DNA of 24,448 nt from NCBI GenBank assembly GCA_937889225.1, contig CALAST010000088.1, positions 1-24,448 on the forward strand, written 5' to 3'. The translations under genes and the position numbers were made by a program. Below the pieces are notes generated by a model. It did not search any database. It was not told where the DNA came from and was given only the letters and a program-made list of their open reading frames with translations. Source of the DNA: an uncultured Lachnobacterium sp. (lineage in GTDB: Bacteria; Bacillota; Clostridia; Lachnospirales; Lachnospiraceae). Below are positions 23,591 to 24,448 of the stretch, piece by piece (position 1 is the stretch's first letter; each line of letters starts with the position of its first letter).

Positions 23591-23649
23591 TAAAAAAAAT
23601 AAAAAAAATTAAAATTATTGTTGACAACAAGTGAATTTGATGGTAATAT
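23591..23649 (+). promoter_or_regulatory. Promoter of tRNA-Ser(UGA) with A-tract UP element
   Basis: TTGACA at 23621-23626 and TAATAT at 23644-23649 are 17 bp apart, preceded by about 30 bp of A/T-tract DNA. TGTGC/GCACA (23656-23669) forms a hairpin starting 7 nt after the -10, at the likely transcript start. Confidence 0.85.
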
Positions 23650-23680
23650 AAGTCCTGTGCTGAGGCACACAACTAAATAC

Positions 23681-23766
23681 GGAGAGGTATCGAAGTGGTC
23701 ATAACGAGGCGGTCTTGAAAACCGTTTGTCCGCAAGGGCACGTGGGTTCGAATCCCACCCTCTCCG
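23681..23766 (+). tRNA. tRNA-Ser, anticodon UGA
   Basis: This is an 86-nt cloverleaf with acceptor GGAGAGG pairing with CCTCTCC and discriminator G. The anticodon stem-loop GGCGGTCTTGAAAACCG carries TGA. The long variable arm (TGTCCGCAAGGGCAC) and T arm GTGGGTTCGAATCCCAC are typical of serine tRNA. CCA is not encoded. Confidence 0.97.
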
Positions 23767-23815
23767 TTATTTTTTTGCCTAAAATGAATGGGCGAAAAAA
23801 TAGCAACCGCATAGC

Positions 23816-23848
23816 ATAAGATTCACATTGTGAATCTTATATTTTTTT
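23816..23848 (+). terminator. Intrinsic terminator after tRNA-Ser(UGA)
   Basis: ATAAGATTCAC (23816-23826) and GTGAATCTTAT (23830-23840) form a perfect stem, with the innermost pair probably open, followed by seven T. The T-run overlaps a TTGACA (23847-23852). Confidence 0.9.
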
Positions 23849-23872
23849 GACAAGTATTTACTTGATCTATTC

Positions 23873-23962
23873 GGAGAAGTACCCAAGCTGGCCGAAGGGA
23901 CACCCCTGGAAAGGGTGCAGGTCGTTAACAGCGGCGCGAGGGTTCAAATCCCTCCTTCTCCG
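23873..23962 (+). tRNA. tRNA-Ser, anticodon GGA
   Basis: This is a 90-nt cloverleaf with acceptor GGAGAAG pairing with CTTCTCC and discriminator G. The anticodon loop CTGGAAA carries GGA, closed by ACCCC...GGGT. The variable arm is long, and the T arm is GAGGGTTCAAATCCCTC. No CCA is encoded. There is no clear terminator before the rRNA promoters. Confidence 0.97.
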
Positions 23963-24003
23963 CTAGTTAGGTTAGAAAAAAACAAATTTTTTGTAAAAAG
24001 CTG

Positions 24004-24032
24004 TTGACAAAGTTAATTGCTTATGATAATCT
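24004..24032 (+). promoter_or_regulatory. rRNA promoter P1 (TTGACA-17-TAATCT)
   Basis: TTGACA at 24004-24009, 17-bp spacer, TAATCT at 24027-24032. An A/T-rich stretch lies upstream. GCTGTC (24039-24044) pairs with GGCAGT (24051-24056) right after the start point, with two G-U pairs. Confidence 0.88.
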
Positions 24033-24084
24033 AACTTAGCTGTCGCGAGTGGCAGTAAACAAAAGCGAAAAAATAAAAAAGTTG

Positions 24085-24113
24085 TTGACAAATATTTGTG
24101 AGTGTGTTATTTT
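24085..24113 (+). promoter_or_regulatory. rRNA promoter P2 (TTGACA-17-TATTTT)
   Basis: TTGACA at 24085-24090, 17-bp spacer, TATTTT at 24108-24113, with upstream A-tracts. GCTGT (24120-24124) pairs with ACAGC (24134-24138) at the predicted 5' end. Confidence 0.88.
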
Positions 24114-24163
24114 AAATTAGCTGTCACAAAAAAACAGCAACGAAAAATAAAATAAAAAAGTTG

Positions 24164-24192
24164 TTGACAATAGCTTGAAAGTGTGATATTCT
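24164..24192 (+). promoter_or_regulatory. rRNA promoter P3 (TTGACA-17-TATTCT)
   Basis: TTGACA at 24164-24169, 17-bp spacer, TATTCT at 24187-24192, with upstream A-tracts. GCTGTTG (24199-24205) pairs with CAACAGC (24210-24216) around an AAAA loop. It is the promoter nearest to 16S, about 190 nt upstream. Confidence 0.88.
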
Positions 24193-24304
24193 TACAAAGC
24201 TGTTGAAAACAACAGCAACGAACATTGATAACTAAACAGTGAAAAACCTTGAAAGATTCAAAGAGAATAATTCAAGACTAGATCTAGAAAAAGATTTAGC
24301 GAAC

Positions 24305-24380
24305 GTTTTAATCGAGAGATTAAAACCCTTTAAACAGTAGATTCAGATTTGTCTGAATGGAAAAGCCAGTTTAGACTGGC
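24305..24380 (+). other. Pre-16S leader hairpins
   Basis: Three perfect hairpins lie in a row: GTTTTAATC-GAGA-GATTAAAAC (24305-24326), ATTCAGA-TTTG-TCTGAAT (24341-24358) and GCCAGT-TTAG-ACTGGC (24365-24380). They are in the transcribed leader ahead of mature 16S and probably take part in folding, antitermination or processing of the precursor. Confidence 0.6.
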
Positions 24381-24390
24381 CGATTAAACT

Positions 24391-24448
<58 letters not shown>

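Overview
The window comes from a low-GC Gram-positive chromosome, most likely a member of the Lachnospiraceae (Clostridia). The signs are the 5' end of a 16S rRNA gene of Clostridia type, strong AGGAGG-type ribosome binding sites, TTGACA/TATAAT promoters, and housekeeping genes of clostridial type: a short ProB without a PUA domain, a DUF975 membrane protein, and an FMN riboswitch ahead of RibU. No phage, transposase, plasmid, CRISPR or defence genes were seen. It is a core-genome region. Its unusual content lies mainly between genes, as RNA structures and dispersed repeats.

Layout: 1-3036 holds an ABC-F ATPase and a secreted NlpC/P60 peptidoglycan hydrolase. 3052-6000 is the proline pathway proC-proB-proA. 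6141-7410 holds two small membrane-protein genes on the minus strand, converging on proA. 7666-10906 holds tex and a DHH-family phosphoesterase. 11159-14262 is a Mn2+ (yybP-ykoY) riboswitch with its own intrinsic terminator, controlling a P-type cation ATPase. 14423-16110 is a Na+/phosphate cotransporter-like gene with a PhoU-like tail. 16230-17270 is an FMN riboswitch, a terminator and ribU. 17275-22535 holds a YcxB-like gene, tsaE-tsaB-rimI, rnz, a small anchored protein and tsaD, so three of the tRNA t6A-synthesis genes lie together. 22570-23503 is ispD, preceded by an apparently structured leader and flanked by an imperfect direct repeat of about 50 bp. 23591-24448 holds tRNA-Ser(UGA), tRNA-Ser(GGA), three tandem rRNA promoters and the start of 16S rRNA.

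Functional themes are metal and vitamin homeostasis under riboswitch control, osmolyte/amino-acid synthesis (proline), and the translation apparatus (t6A modification, RimI acetylation, tRNA 3' processing, tRNAs, rRNA).

The observations most worth following are: (i) the ispD leader, which can fold into a closed multi-branch structure and has a competing hairpin next to a T6 tract; (ii) four stable-RNA promoters, each with a different stem sequence but a hairpin starting exactly 7 nt after the -10 box; (iii) three families of dispersed intergenic repeats; and (iv) a hydrophilic insertion of about 50 residues in RimI. All structures were read by eye, and no folding or database search was run.
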